Below are positions 15,906 to 23,932 of a stretch of 38,192 nt of DNA, piece after piece. Under the pieces are notes generated by a model. It was not told where the DNA came from, made no database searches, and saw nothing but the letters and a program-made list of their open reading frames with translations. Position 1 is the first letter of the stretch, and each line of letters opens with the position of its first letter. The position numbers and the translations under genes are program-made. Source of the DNA: an uncultured Dorea sp. (GTDB taxonomy: Bacteria; Bacillota_A; Clostridia; Lachnospirales; Lachnospiraceae); the NCBI GenBank assembly GCA_910579015.1, contig CAJTRO010000028.1, positions 9,893 to 48,084 on the forward strand. Direction: 5' to 3'.

Positions 15906-16767
15906 CCTGTCTGAAACTTTCTATGATCTTATTCTTCTGCCGGTATTCTCTGGGCGATACTCCATATACGCTCTTAAACGCCCTGGAAAAATGCAGGAGA
16001 TTGGGATATCCCACGGACACCCCGATGTCCCCGACCGACTCGTCCCCAATGATCAGCGCATCGGCGGCCTTGGTCATGCGGTAATGGATCAGAAATTCCT
16101 GCGGGGACTGCCCCACCACATTCTTGAATACCTTGCCAAAATAGCTCCGATCCAGCTTACACTTCTTGGCAATATCCTCCACCGTAATATCCTTATTATA
16201 ATTGTGCTCAATATATACAACGGCCTCCCGGGCGTAGAATTCACTGAGCTTCCCGCCCTGAAACTGCCGCTTCGACGCCGAATACTTGATCAGACAGTCC
16301 ACGAACAGATACAGATACCCGATCAGCTCCAGGTTCGATGAATTCTGGCTTCTGACGATGGTCATCATACGATCCTGCAAAATCTTCCCATATGACGGAT
16401 CTGCCAGAGAATACACCGGCGACTTGTGGGACAATCCCGCAAGCTCCACGCACTCCTTCGCCCTGAGTCCGCCAAACTCAAGCCACACGTATTCCCACGG
16501 CTGGTCGTTATCGGCATAATAAGTATTGACATATCCCGGCTCGATGATGAACCCGTTACCTGCTTCTATATCATAGAAGGTCGCGTCCCCCTTCTCATCA
16601 TTAGCGTGCAGGCACCCTTTCCCCGAGATAACATAATGAAACAGATAATTATTTCTGACATATGGACCAAACGAATGTAACGGTTCACACTTCTCATACC
16701 CATATTGGTATATTGTCAAATCCATAAAACGCTCGTCCTGAAATACTGAAAACAAATAATTCATCAT
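15889..16767 (-). CDS. AraC-family regulator of alpha-galactoside utilisation
   Basis: A 292-residue protein. The N-terminal ~160 residues form a cupin-like sugar-sensing domain (FHYVISGKGCLHA, DIEAGNGFIIEPG, WEYVWLEFGG). The C-terminal ~100 residues carry the two AraC helix-turn-helix motifs (ITVEDIAKKCKLDRSYFGKVFK and VGDIGVSVGYPNLLHFSRAFKSVYGVSPREY). It resembles RafR/MsmR-type activators of raffinose/melibiose systems. It is divergent from the binding-protein/permease/alpha-galactosidase operon, whose promoter has a good -10 but a poor -35, as expected for activator dependence. The start at the first of two ATGs has AGGGGA eight bases upstream. Confidence 0.9.
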   Translation of the reverse strand: MMNYLFSVFQDERFMDLTIYQYGYEKCEPLHSFGPYVRNNYLFHYVISGKGCLHANDEKGDATFYDIEAGNGFIIEPGYVNTYYADNDQPWEYVWLEFGGLRAKECVELAGLSHKSPVYSLADPSYGKILQDRMMTIVRSQNSSNLELIGYLYLFVDCLIKYSASKRQFQGGKLSEFYAREAVVYIEHNYNKDITVEDIAKKCKLDRSYFGKVFKNVVGQSPQEFLIHYRMTKAADALIIGDESVGDIGVSVGYPNLLHFSRAFKSVYGVSPREYRQKNKIIESFRQETGQQ

Positions 16768-16809
16768 AATGTGTTCCCCTACCTTTCTGATGCCCTCCGG
16801 TTTTTAGTT

Positions 16810-16823
16810 ATTTTGCGCAAAAT
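16810..16823. promoter_or_regulatory. 14-bp perfect palindrome upstream of the araC-type gene
   Basis: ATTTTGCGCAAAAT is self-complementary and lies 43 bp before the AraC start codon. It could be an operator for autoregulation or for a catabolite regulator of the LacI type, whose operators often have a central CG. It does not match the usual cre consensus well, so the binding protein is unknown. Confidence 0.4.
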
Positions 16824-16926
16824 TACATCATATATTTTGTAGAAAGTCACGAAAATCTGTCTTCCGTCTCTATTATATACCATAATGTGTCTACACTTCA
16901 ACAATTTCTTTTCAATCTAGTATTAA

Positions 16927-17000
16927 GGTAAAATCCCGCCTCATCAGAATATTTACCTTTTCACAGCAGACTGCTATCATTTTACCAGTAAATACATAAT
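16927..17000 (+). promoter_or_regulatory. Predicted activator sites and promoter of the alpha-galactoside operon
   Basis: GGTAAAAT (16927-16934) and its exact reverse complement ATTTTACC (16979-16986) flank a one-base variant ATTTACC (16951-16957). The last copy is beside a -10-like CATAAT (16995-17000) that has no good -35. Repeated half-sites next to a weak promoter fit AraC-type activation. The transcript leader would be about 45 bp. Confidence 0.45.
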
Positions 17001-17049
17001 AATTCATGCAACTTAACGAATCGCATGAAAGGAAAAGGAGTAGTGTGGA

Positions 17050-18333
17050 ATGAAAAGAAGAGTAATTGCCACAATGCTTGTGGCAGGAATGCTGATTGGG
17101 ACCGTCATCTCGGCCAGCGGATGCAGTTCCGAGGACTCGGACGGGAAAACCCATATCACCATGCTTCAGTACAAGCCGGAGGCTGTCAAGGCTTTCGAGA
17201 AGATGGAAGAGGAATTCAATGCGACACACGACGACATCGTGCTTCACATCGAATCCCCCAACGACGCCATGACCGTACTGAAGACACGTCTTATCAAGGA
17301 AGACGCCCCGGATATCATCGGTATTGGCGGCGACGTCAACTATTCAAACTTCCTGGATGCCGAGATGTTGATGGACATCTCTGATTTCGAGGGACTTTCA
17401 CTGATCAAGCAGGCTTATCTGGACATCGACAAGAACCTGGAATTCGTACCGATGGACGGCGTATATGCTGTTCCTTATGTGGCAAATGCCGCAGGTGTGC
17501 TGTACAACAGAGAGATGTTTGAGGATAATGACTGGGAGATCCCGACCACATGGGATGAATTCATGGACCTGTGTGATGAGATCAAGTCTTCCGGACAGCA
17601 GCCGTTATACTTCGGCTACAAGGATGTATGGACCTGTCTGGCGCCGTGGAATGCACTTGCCTGCGACCTGGCTCCTGCGGACGTCTGCCGTCAGGTGAAC
17701 AAAGGCGAGACGAAGTTTATCGACGAATACCCGGAAGTTGCCGAGAAGATGCTTGAACTTCTCGACCATTCACAGGACGATCCGTTTGCGTACAACTACA
17801 ACGACGCATGTACCGCATTTGCAAACGGCGAATCCGCAATGTACTGTATCGGAAGCTATGCTGTTCCGCAGATCCAGTCTGTAAATCCTGACATGGACAT
17901 TGACTCTTTCGTTATGCCGGGATGCGATAATGCGGATGACAACATTCTGAATTCCGGTGTCGACCTTCAGTTCTGTATCACAAACGAGTGTTCAAACAAA
18001 GAGGCCGCATATGAAGTATTAAGCTTCCTGTTGGAGGACTCAACGATCCAGACTTACCTGGACGACCAGAACGCCGTACCATGTAAAGATACGGAATTCA
18101 AGCTTTCTCCGGCTCTTGACGGAATGCTCGACTACATCAACGAAGGCAAGATGGTTGACTATCAGGATCACTACTATCCGGCTGAGATGAGTGTGGATGC
18201 TCAGATCCAGACCTTCCTACTGGATGGCGACATAGACAAATTCCTGAATAAGTTCGATACTGACTGGGTACGCTACAACCGCGACATCATCCGCAAAGTA
18301 CAGGATTATGAGAAAAAGGGAGGGAATCAATAA
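17050..18333 (+). CDS. Extracellular sugar-binding lipoprotein of an ABC importer
   Basis: A 427-residue family 1 solute-binding protein. It has a basic, hydrophobic signal peptide and a lipobox ending at Cys25 (SASGC), so it should be lipid-anchored outside the membrane. The mature domain shows typical features: ITMLQYKPEAVKAFEKMEEEFN near its start and a YAVPYVANAAGVLYNREMFE segment. It is the first gene of an operon with two permeases and a GH36 alpha-galactosidase, so raffinose-family oligosaccharides or melibiose are the probable ligands. AAGGAG lies nine bases before the ATG. Its stop overlaps the next start (TAATG). Confidence 0.92.
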   Translation: MKRRVIATMLVAGMLIGTVISASGCSSEDSDGKTHITMLQYKPEAVKAFEKMEEEFNATHDDIVLHIESPNDAMTVLKTRLIKEDAPDIIGIGGDVNYSNFLDAEMLMDISDFEGLSLIKQAYLDIDKNLEFVPMDGVYAVPYVANAAGVLYNREMFEDNDWEIPTTWDEFMDLCDEIKSSGQQPLYFGYKDVWTCLAPWNALACDLAPADVCRQVNKGETKFIDEYPEVAEKMLELLDHSQDDPFAYNYNDACTAFANGESAMYCIGSYAVPQIQSVNPDMDIDSFVMPGCDNADDNILNSGVDLQFCITNECSNKEAAYEVLSFLLEDSTIQTYLDDQNAVPCKDTEFKLSPALDGMLDYINEGKMVDYQDHYYPAEMSVDAQIQTFLLDGDIDKFLNKFDTDWVRYNRDIIRKVQDYEKKGGNQ

Positions 18334-19184
18334 TGAATAAAAAACTCAGCAGAAACCAGACCTTTTTATTAATTACAGTCCCTGTCCTGGCATTGTTCTT
18401 CTGTTTTAACACTCTGCCGCTCATTAAGGGGCTTATCTACAGCTTCACGAACTTCAAAGGCTTCGGAAGCTACGACTGGGTAGGAATGCGTAACTATGCC
18501 GACTTATTCACAGATGCACGTGTCGGCAAATCCTATCTCTTCACCTTTAAATTTGCAATTCTGGCTACCGTACTTACAAATGTAATTGCCCTGCTCCTCG
18601 CACTGGGCTTAAACGGCAAGATCAAAGCCAAGAGCGCGTTAAGAGGTATGTACTTCGTTCCGAGAATCCTTGGCGGACTGGTTGTAGGTTATATCTTCGG
18701 ATACATATTTACATACATCCTTCCTGCACTGACCGGAGCCGGGAGTATGCTCTCCGACACAAAGACTGCATGGATCGCTATCGTTATCGTAACCGCATGG
18801 CAGTCTATCGCACAGACAACACTCATCTATATCTCCGGTCTCCAGACCGTACCGGAGGATGTATATGAGGCAGGCGCAATTGACGGCGCGACCGGATGGT
18901 TAAGCTTCAAGTCTCTGACTTTCCCGCTGATCATCCCGTTCTTCAGTATCAACATGGTATTAAGCATGAAAGACTTCCTGATGGTATTCGACCAGATCAT
19001 GGCGTTGACAAAGGGTGGTCCTGCACAGAGTACCGAGTCCATCTCCTACCTGATCTACAACAATGGTATGGGCGGCGGACAGTTTGGTTTCCAGAGCGCT
19101 AACGCGGTTATCTTCTTCATCGTGATCGTTGCTATCTCTGTTGCCCAGCTTACTATTACAGGAAAGAAGGAGGAACAGTTATAA
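18333..19184 (+). CDS. Sugar ABC transporter permease (MalF/MsmF-like)
   Basis: A 283-residue inner-membrane protein with six predicted hydrophobic helices. The EAA loop that contacts the ATPase is VYEAGAIDGATGWLSFKSLTFP near residues 180-200. Its ATG overlaps the binding-protein stop and its own stop overlaps the next permease start, indicating translational coupling. It would form a heterodimeric channel with the following gene. No ATPase gene follows, as is usual when a shared MsmK-type ATPase serves several carbohydrate importers. Confidence 0.93.
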   Translation: MNKKLSRNQTFLLITVPVLALFFCFNTLPLIKGLIYSFTNFKGFGSYDWVGMRNYADLFTDARVGKSYLFTFKFAILATVLTNVIALLLALGLNGKIKAKSALRGMYFVPRILGGLVVGYIFGYIFTYILPALTGAGSMLSDTKTAWIAIVIVTAWQSIAQTTLIYISGLQTVPEDVYEAGAIDGATGWLSFKSLTFPLIIPFFSINMVLSMKDFLMVFDQIMALTKGGPAQSTESISYLIYNNGMGGGQFGFQSANAVIFFIVIVAISVAQLTITGKKEEQL

Positions 19185-20032
19185 TGAAACAGAAAAATAA
19201 AGTTGCGGCTACAACCAATTGGCCGCTTACCATCCTTTTGATCGTTGGCTGCCTGACTGTTATCTTTCCGCTTTATATGGCGTTTGTAATTGCATTCAAG
19301 AAGCCTTCCGAGATGACGAACGACATTGCCGGAGCATTAAGCCTTCCGAAGAGCTGGAGCCTTGAGAACTTCGCGGAAGCTATGCGTGTCACAGACTTCT
19401 GGCACTCTCTTGGATACAGTGTGATGATCACTGTCGTAACCGTAGTTCTTGCCATCCTGCTTCATTCTCTTGCCGGATATGCCATCGGAAGAAGCATGGC
19501 AAAGAGCAGGTTCTACAAGGTATCCTACCTCTACATCGTAAGCGGTATGTTCGTGCCTTTCGCGATCCTGATGATGCCTCTGGTAAAGCAGACTGCACAA
19601 ATGGGTATTGACAACTGGTTCGGAGTTATATTATGCTATCTGGTGTTCTATATGCCGATGAACGTAATGCTCTACTCCGGCTATTTAAAGAACATCCCGA
19701 TCGCACTTGAAGAGGCCGCTTTCGTAGACGGCGCGACCACATGGTCAACCTACTGGAAGATCATCTTCCCGATCATGACGCCGATGCACGCTACGGTTGC
19801 CGTACTGACTGCTCTCGGAACCTGGAACGACGTAATGACTCCGCTTGTCATCATGTCCGGTACAGGCGTCAACACACTGCCTCTGGCACAGCTGACATTC
19901 CAGACACAGTTCGGTACGAACTATAACCTGGCATTCGCCTCTTACCTGCTGGCACTGCTGCCAATCCTGATCTTCTATCTGGTATGCCAGAAGCAGATCA
20001 TCAACGGTGTCGTAAACGGTGCGGTAAAATAA
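19184..20032 (+). CDS. Sugar ABC transporter permease (MalG/MsmG-like)
   Basis: A 282-residue inner-membrane protein with about six hydrophobic helices. The EAA motif is LEEAAFVDGATTWSTYWKIIFP near residues 183-204. It starts inside the stop of the previous permease, with AAGGAGG correctly spaced. It is the second half of the importer channel and is followed after 37 bp by the alpha-galactosidase. Base composition matches its neighbours. Confidence 0.93.
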   Translation: MKQKNKVAATTNWPLTILLIVGCLTVIFPLYMAFVIAFKKPSEMTNDIAGALSLPKSWSLENFAEAMRVTDFWHSLGYSVMITVVTVVLAILLHSLAGYAIGRSMAKSRFYKVSYLYIVSGMFVPFAILMMPLVKQTAQMGIDNWFGVILCYLVFYMPMNVMLYSGYLKNIPIALEEAAFVDGATTWSTYWKIIFPIMTPMHATVAVLTALGTWNDVMTPLVIMSGTGVNTLPLAQLTFQTQFGTNYNLAFASYLLALLPILIFYLVCQKQIINGVVNGAVK

Positions 20033-20069
20033 TAACGAATTATTGAATACTGAAACGAGGAACAAACTT

Positions 20070-22262
20070 ATGGCCATTTTATTTGACAGCACAAGCAGAC
20101 TATTTACCCTGAGAACAGACCATAGTATGTACCAGATGAAAGCAGACAGGTATGGAGTATTACTCCATACCTGGTTTGGCATACGGAGTTCTGTTTTTGA
20201 CTATTCCTACCGGATCGCATACGCCGACAGAGGCTTCTCCGGCAATCCTTACGATGCAGGCGAAGACCGCACCTATTCTCTCGACGCGCTTCCCCAGGAA
20301 TTTCCGGTCTACGGAAGCGGAGATTACCGCTCTACAGCTTTGAAGGTCCGCTATCCGGACGGGACCTTTTCATGCGACCTGCGTTATCTAAAGCACGAGA
20401 TACGTAAGGGCAAGTATTCTCTCCCCGGACTTCCTGCGCTCTATGAAACATCCGGGAACGCAGATACCCTCATCATCACCCTGGAAGATACCCGCCGCAT
20501 GTTCTACGTCCACCTGTACTACGGTGTACTGGAAGACCTGGACATCATCACGCGGGCTGTCTGCGTAGAGAACCACAGCAATGCGGATATCTATATCGAA
20601 AACATCCAGAGTGTATGCGTGGATTATCTGCACGGAGACTACGATCTGCACACCTTCTACGGCCGTCACGTGAAAGAGCGGAATTACCAGCGCACTCCCG
20701 TTGTGCATGGAATCCAGTCCGCAGGCAGTACCCGCGGAACCTCAAGCCATCAGTACAACCCCTTTTTGATCCTGTCTGACCGGAATGCGTCAGAAGATAC
20801 CGGGAACTGCTATGGCTTCTCCTTCGTCTACAGCGGAGATTTCATCGGAAGCGCGGAGCTTGACCAGTACGACCAGACACGTTTCCTGCTCGGGATCCAC
20901 CCTGACAACTTCTGCTATTGTGTAAAGCCCGGCGAATGCTTTTACGCGCCGGAAGCTGTCATGGCATATTCCGCGGATGGTCTGGGCAGTCTCTCCCGCA
21001 TCTTCCACCGGGCATACCGTGACCATCTGTGCCGGGGAAAATGGACCACGACGAGACGCCCTGTCCTGTTGAATGCCTGGGAGGGCGTATACTTCGACTT
21101 TAACGGAGACAAGCTGATACAGATGGCAAAGGATGCGGCCGCCCTCGGCGTCGAACTCTTCGTCATGGACGACGGATGGTTTGGAAAGCGCGACCTGGAT
21201 GTATCCGGCCTTGGCGACTGGACCGTAAATGAAGAGAAATTAGGATGCTCTCTGAAGGAACTCTCCGACCAGATCCACAGCTTCGGCATCAAGTTCGGTA
21301 TCTGGTTCGAGCCGGAAGGAATCAACGAAGACAGCAATCTCTACCGCAGCCATCCGGAATGGGCCTTACAGATCCCCGGAAAGAAGCCTACGAGATCACG
21401 TCAGCAGTTATTGCTTGATTTCTCCAGAGAGGACGTCAGAGACTATATTTTCACCCATATCTGCCAGGTGCTTGATTCTGCCAGGATCGAATACCTTAAG
21501 TGGGACCTGAACAGAAGCCTTACCGATCTCTACAGCGCCGCACTGCCCGCAACGCGCCAGGGAGAGATCATGCACCGTTATGTTCTTGGACTTTATGATA
21601 TGCTTGAGAAGCTGATACAGCGTTATCCGGATCTTCTGATCGAAGGTTGCAGCGGCGGCGGCGGACGTTTTGATGCCGGTATGCTCTACTATACGCCTCA
21701 GATCTGGTGCAGTGACGATACCGATGCCATCGAACGGCTCAGCATCCAGTACGGAACCTCTTTTGGCTATCCGGTAAGCACCATGGGATCCCATGTCTCC
21801 CACTGCCCCAATGAGCAGACCAGGCGCATTGCCCCTCTGAATACACGGGCGACCGCAGCCATGTCCGGTACATTCGGATATGAGCTGGACGTCAATAAAA
21901 TGTCCGCAGATGAGAAGGATATCGTCAAGACACAGATAGAAGAATTCAAGAAATATTATGACCTGATCCAGTATGGAGATTATTACCGGCTCACCAACCC
22001 GGATACTGTAGAAGCCTATCACGGATGGGAATTCGCGGCCGCTGACGGAAGCGAAGCCCTTCTTTGTATCGTTGCCTTGCAGATCCACCCCAACGGTCCC
22101 GGCCGGTGGATGTGCCTGAAAGGTCTTAGGGAGGACGGCATCTATGTAGTGGACGGACGGGAATACCCGGGCGGCGTGCTGATGAACAGCGGATTGCTGC
22201 TTCCAGACGCAGCGGAAGAATACCAGAGCTTCCGGATCCATATCACTATGAAATCCAATTAA
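20070..22262 (+). CDS. GH36 alpha-galactosidase
   Basis: A 730-residue cytoplasmic enzyme that removes terminal alpha-1,6-galactose from melibiose, raffinose or stachyose. The length matches bacterial GH36 enzymes of the AgaB/RafA type. The nucleophile is Asp479 in YLKWDLNR and the acid/base is Asp549 in WCSDDTD; the GCSGGGGRFD and MDDGWFGKRD segments are also typical. I start at the ATG at 20070, nine bases after CGAGG, rather than at the TTG at 20043. It is the last gene of the operon and is followed by a strong hairpin. The gene contains two GCGGCCGC octamers (21135 and 22035). The product galactose and the remaining sugar would enter central metabolism through genes not seen here. Confidence 0.95.
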   Translation: MAILFDSTSRLFTLRTDHSMYQMKADRYGVLLHTWFGIRSSVFDYSYRIAYADRGFSGNPYDAGEDRTYSLDALPQEFPVYGSGDYRSTALKVRYPDGTFSCDLRYLKHEIRKGKYSLPGLPALYETSGNADTLIITLEDTRRMFYVHLYYGVLEDLDIITRAVCVENHSNADIYIENIQSVCVDYLHGDYDLHTFYGRHVKERNYQRTPVVHGIQSAGSTRGTSSHQYNPFLILSDRNASEDTGNCYGFSFVYSGDFIGSAELDQYDQTRFLLGIHPDNFCYCVKPGECFYAPEAVMAYSADGLGSLSRIFHRAYRDHLCRGKWTTTRRPVLLNAWEGVYFDFNGDKLIQMAKDAAALGVELFVMDDGWFGKRDLDVSGLGDWTVNEEKLGCSLKELSDQIHSFGIKFGIWFEPEGINEDSNLYRSHPEWALQIPGKKPTRSRQQLLLDFSREDVRDYIFTHICQVLDSARIEYLKWDLNRSLTDLYSAALPATRQGEIMHRYVLGLYDMLEKLIQRYPDLLIEGCSGGGGRFDAGMLYYTPQIWCSDDTDAIERLSIQYGTSFGYPVSTMGSHVSHCPNEQTRRIAPLNTRATAAMSGTFGYELDVNKMSADEKDIVKTQIEEFKKYYDLIQYGDYYRLTNPDTVEAYHGWEFAAADGSEALLCIVALQIHPNGPGRWMCLKGLREDGIYVVDGREYPGGVLMNSGLLLPDAAEEYQSFRIHITMKSN
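21135..21142. other. GCGGCCGC octamer (NotI site), first copy
   Basis: One of at least two exact NotI recognition octamers in the window, both within the alpha-galactosidase gene. Listed because the window also encodes a NotI-family endonuclease; if that enzyme shares the specificity this site must be methylated. Confidence 0.9.
22035..22042. other. GCGGCCGC octamer (NotI site), second copy
   Basis: The second exact octamer, about 900 bp after the first in the same gene. Useful as an internal test of the methyltransferase specificity. Confidence 0.9.
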
Positions 22263-22270
22263 TCTGACGA

Positions 22271-22309
22271 GGGAGCGTCTGCGGTATCATATTCACCGCA
22301 GACGCTCCC
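22271..22309. terminator. Bidirectional terminator after the alpha-galactosidase gene
   Basis: A perfect 15-bp stem, GGGAGCGTCTGCGGT (22271-22285) and its complement (22295-22309), around a 9-base loop. It lies between the convergent alpha-galactosidase and CarD-like genes. The following T tract is short (TTATT). Confidence 0.85.
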
Positions 22310-22332
22310 TTATTAAATGGGGCTGATACAGA

Positions 22333-22836
22333 CTAATTCTTCTTCAGATAATCTGTGATGTATCCCTTCACCTCATCCTTTGGCATATCCAGAGCCACAG
22401 CAAGCTCTCCATATAGAAACTTCTCGGCAATGTTCAGATACTTGTCATCCACATTGATGACCTTCTTGCCCGACGCGATCCGCTTCATCTTGCGTGTATA
22501 AGAGGTCTTGATGATCGCAACCCAGTCTCTGCATTGATTCCTGAGCAATGCTTCTTTATAGGATATCTCCCGCCTCTTCTCATCAGTGACTCCTATCGTC
22601 TCAATATTCAGCATGTCCTCGATCAGCGCCTGCGCTTCCTCGCTGGTGATCACTTCCCGAATCTGCCTCTTCTCGTTCTCTACAGGCGTATATAAAGTTC
22701 CTCCGGCATCATAGAGAGGCTTTAATGTATAGTACTCCTTCTTCTTGTCCGAGCAGCTGATATCCAGTTTCCCGATACTCGTTACCTCACAGACACCCTC
22801 CTTATAATGTGCCACATAATCTCCTATCTTGAACAT
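22333..22836 (-). CDS. CarD/CdnL-family transcription regulator
   Basis: A 167-residue cytoplasmic protein. The N-terminal ~65 residues are a CarD/TRCF-type RNA-polymerase-interacting domain (FKIGDYVAHYKEGVCEVTSIG...YYTLKPLYDAGGTLYTPVEN). A helical C-terminal part (residues ~70-165) may contact promoter DNA. Mycobacterial CarD stabilises open promoter complexes; whether that holds in this clostridium is not known. It has a strong AAGGAGG site and stands as a single gene between two hairpins. The family call is good; the regulon is unknown. Confidence 0.85.
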   Translation of the reverse strand: MFKIGDYVAHYKEGVCEVTSIGKLDISCSDKKKEYYTLKPLYDAGGTLYTPVENEKRQIREVITSEEAQALIEDMLNIETIGVTDEKRREISYKEALLRNQCRDWVAIIKTSYTRKMKRIASGKKVINVDDKYLNIAEKFLYGELAVALDMPKDEVKGYITDYLKKN

Positions 22837-22973
22837 AACTACCTCCTTACCGGTTCTGCATTATTACGTTACTGCCATAAAGGATTGTATGCAAGACATA
22901 TCTCACTTTGTCAGCACCTGCAAACCTGCCTCATGCGCTCATGCCGCTATATCGAAAATACCGTGTCATAAGT

Positions 22974-23029
22974 AAAAGGCGTACAAATCTACTGCGGCAT
23001 CTTCCCCACGCCGCCTGAGATTGTACGCC
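22974..23029 (-). terminator. Branched hairpin terminator downstream of yigZ
   Basis: The outer stem pairs AGATTGTACGCC (23018-23029) with GGCGTACAAATCT (22978-22990, one bulged A). An inner stem GCGGC/GCCGC (22994-22998 with 23010-23014) closes a 11-base loop. On the minus strand the hairpin is followed by TTTT (22977-22974). It occupies part of the 293-bp gap between carD and yigZ; the rest (22837-22973 and 23030-23129) shows no open frame or clear motif. A small structured RNA is an alternative. Confidence 0.6.
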
Positions 23030-23129
23030 AGTATATCTGGTGCTGTGTCTATAAAGTTGTTCCCAATGACATATAATCCCTTTATAATTACATTATACCA
23101 CGCAAAATTTTAAAATGTAAGTACCATTT

Positions 23130-23792
23130 TCAGAAAATCTCATCAAAGACCTGCTGTTTTCCATCTATTTCGGCAAAATAGCACCGCCCGGCCTCTTCCA
23201 ACACCGCCTGACCGCTGGTTCCTTCCGTAATCTCATTGCTGATGACCGAAAGCTCATTTACCGGAACAAGTACCGTCAGCTCCACCTTATCCGTATAGAC
23301 GGATTCCAAAATCTTCAAACCTCTCTGCCCCAGAATATACTGGATCTTCCCCAGTCCGTTATAGTCTGTCATAATATGAAGCCTGACGCCCAAAATCTTG
23401 GTGACGATCACACTCGATGCCAGCCCTTCCTTCGACGCCGCCGTATATGCGCGCACCAGTCCTCCCGTTCCGAGCAGCGTGCCGCCAAAATATCTCGTGA
23501 CCACGATCGCCGCATTGCAAAGCCCCTCTCCCGTGATGACCTCAAGGATCGGCTTCCCTGCCGTCCCGCCAGGTTCCCCGTCGTCACTGAACCGCTTAAG
23601 TTCTCCCCGTTTACCGATCACATAGGCGAAACAATTGTGTCTGGCATCCCAGTATTTCTTCCGCATACTCTCGATAAACAGCAGTGCCTCTTCTTCTGAA
23701 GAGGCCGGAGACACGGTTGCTATAAACCTTGATTTCTTCTCTGTGATCTCCCCTTCTCCGCCTTTATATACTGTTCTGTATTCTGTCTCCAT
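23130..23792 (-). CDS. yigZ: YigZ/IMPACT family protein
   Basis: A 220-residue protein with the conserved N-terminal UPF0029 domain: KKSRFIATVSPASSEEEA, RHNCFAYVIG, FSDDGEPGGTAGKPIL and VTRYFGGTLLGTGGLVRAY, all hallmark segments. The C-terminal ~80 residues form the EF-G-like domain of YigZ proteins. The exact function is not settled; eukaryotic IMPACT regulates the Gcn2 kinase, and bacterial members are presumed to bind nucleic acid or ribosomes. It has a GGAAGG site five bases before the ATG and is divergent from the PBP gene, with a 140-bp AT-rich gap. Length is normal for the family. Confidence 0.92.
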   Translation of the reverse strand: METEYRTVYKGGEGEITEKKSRFIATVSPASSEEEALLFIESMRKKYWDARHNCFAYVIGKRGELKRFSDDGEPGGTAGKPILEVITGEGLCNAAIVVTRYFGGTLLGTGGLVRAYTAASKEGLASSVIVTKILGVRLHIMTDYNGLGKIQYILGQRGLKILESVYTDKVELTVLVPVNELSVISNEITEGTSGQAVLEEAGRCYFAEIDGKQQVFDEIF

Positions 23793-23891
23793 AAAAACCT
23801 TCCTTTCCGTATCTATATACTACTATAACGAATTTCTTAAGATTTTCCTACTGAAATATGAAGTTTTCATTTTTTTCTTTATTTCGCTTCG

Positions 23892-23906
23892 TTTGTTTGC
23901 TATAAT
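23892..23906 (+). promoter_or_regulatory. Extended -10 promoter of the class A PBP gene
   Basis: TATAAT (23901-23906) is preceded by TGC, giving an extended -10, with no good -35. It lies 27 bp before the ATG, with AAAGGAGG in between. Confidence 0.55.
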
Positions 23907-23932
23907 AACTTGATATAAAGGAGGCTTAACAT

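Noticed and set aside
16810..16823. ATTTTGCGCAAAAT as a CcpA cre site.
   Set aside because: It is a good palindrome but fits the TGWAANCGNTNWCA consensus poorly, so it is listed only as an unassigned operator candidate.
21408..22241. A 277-codon minus-strand open frame.
   Set aside because: It is antisense to the GH36 alpha-galactosidase, whose catalytic residues are all in place; no start signal or family similarity.
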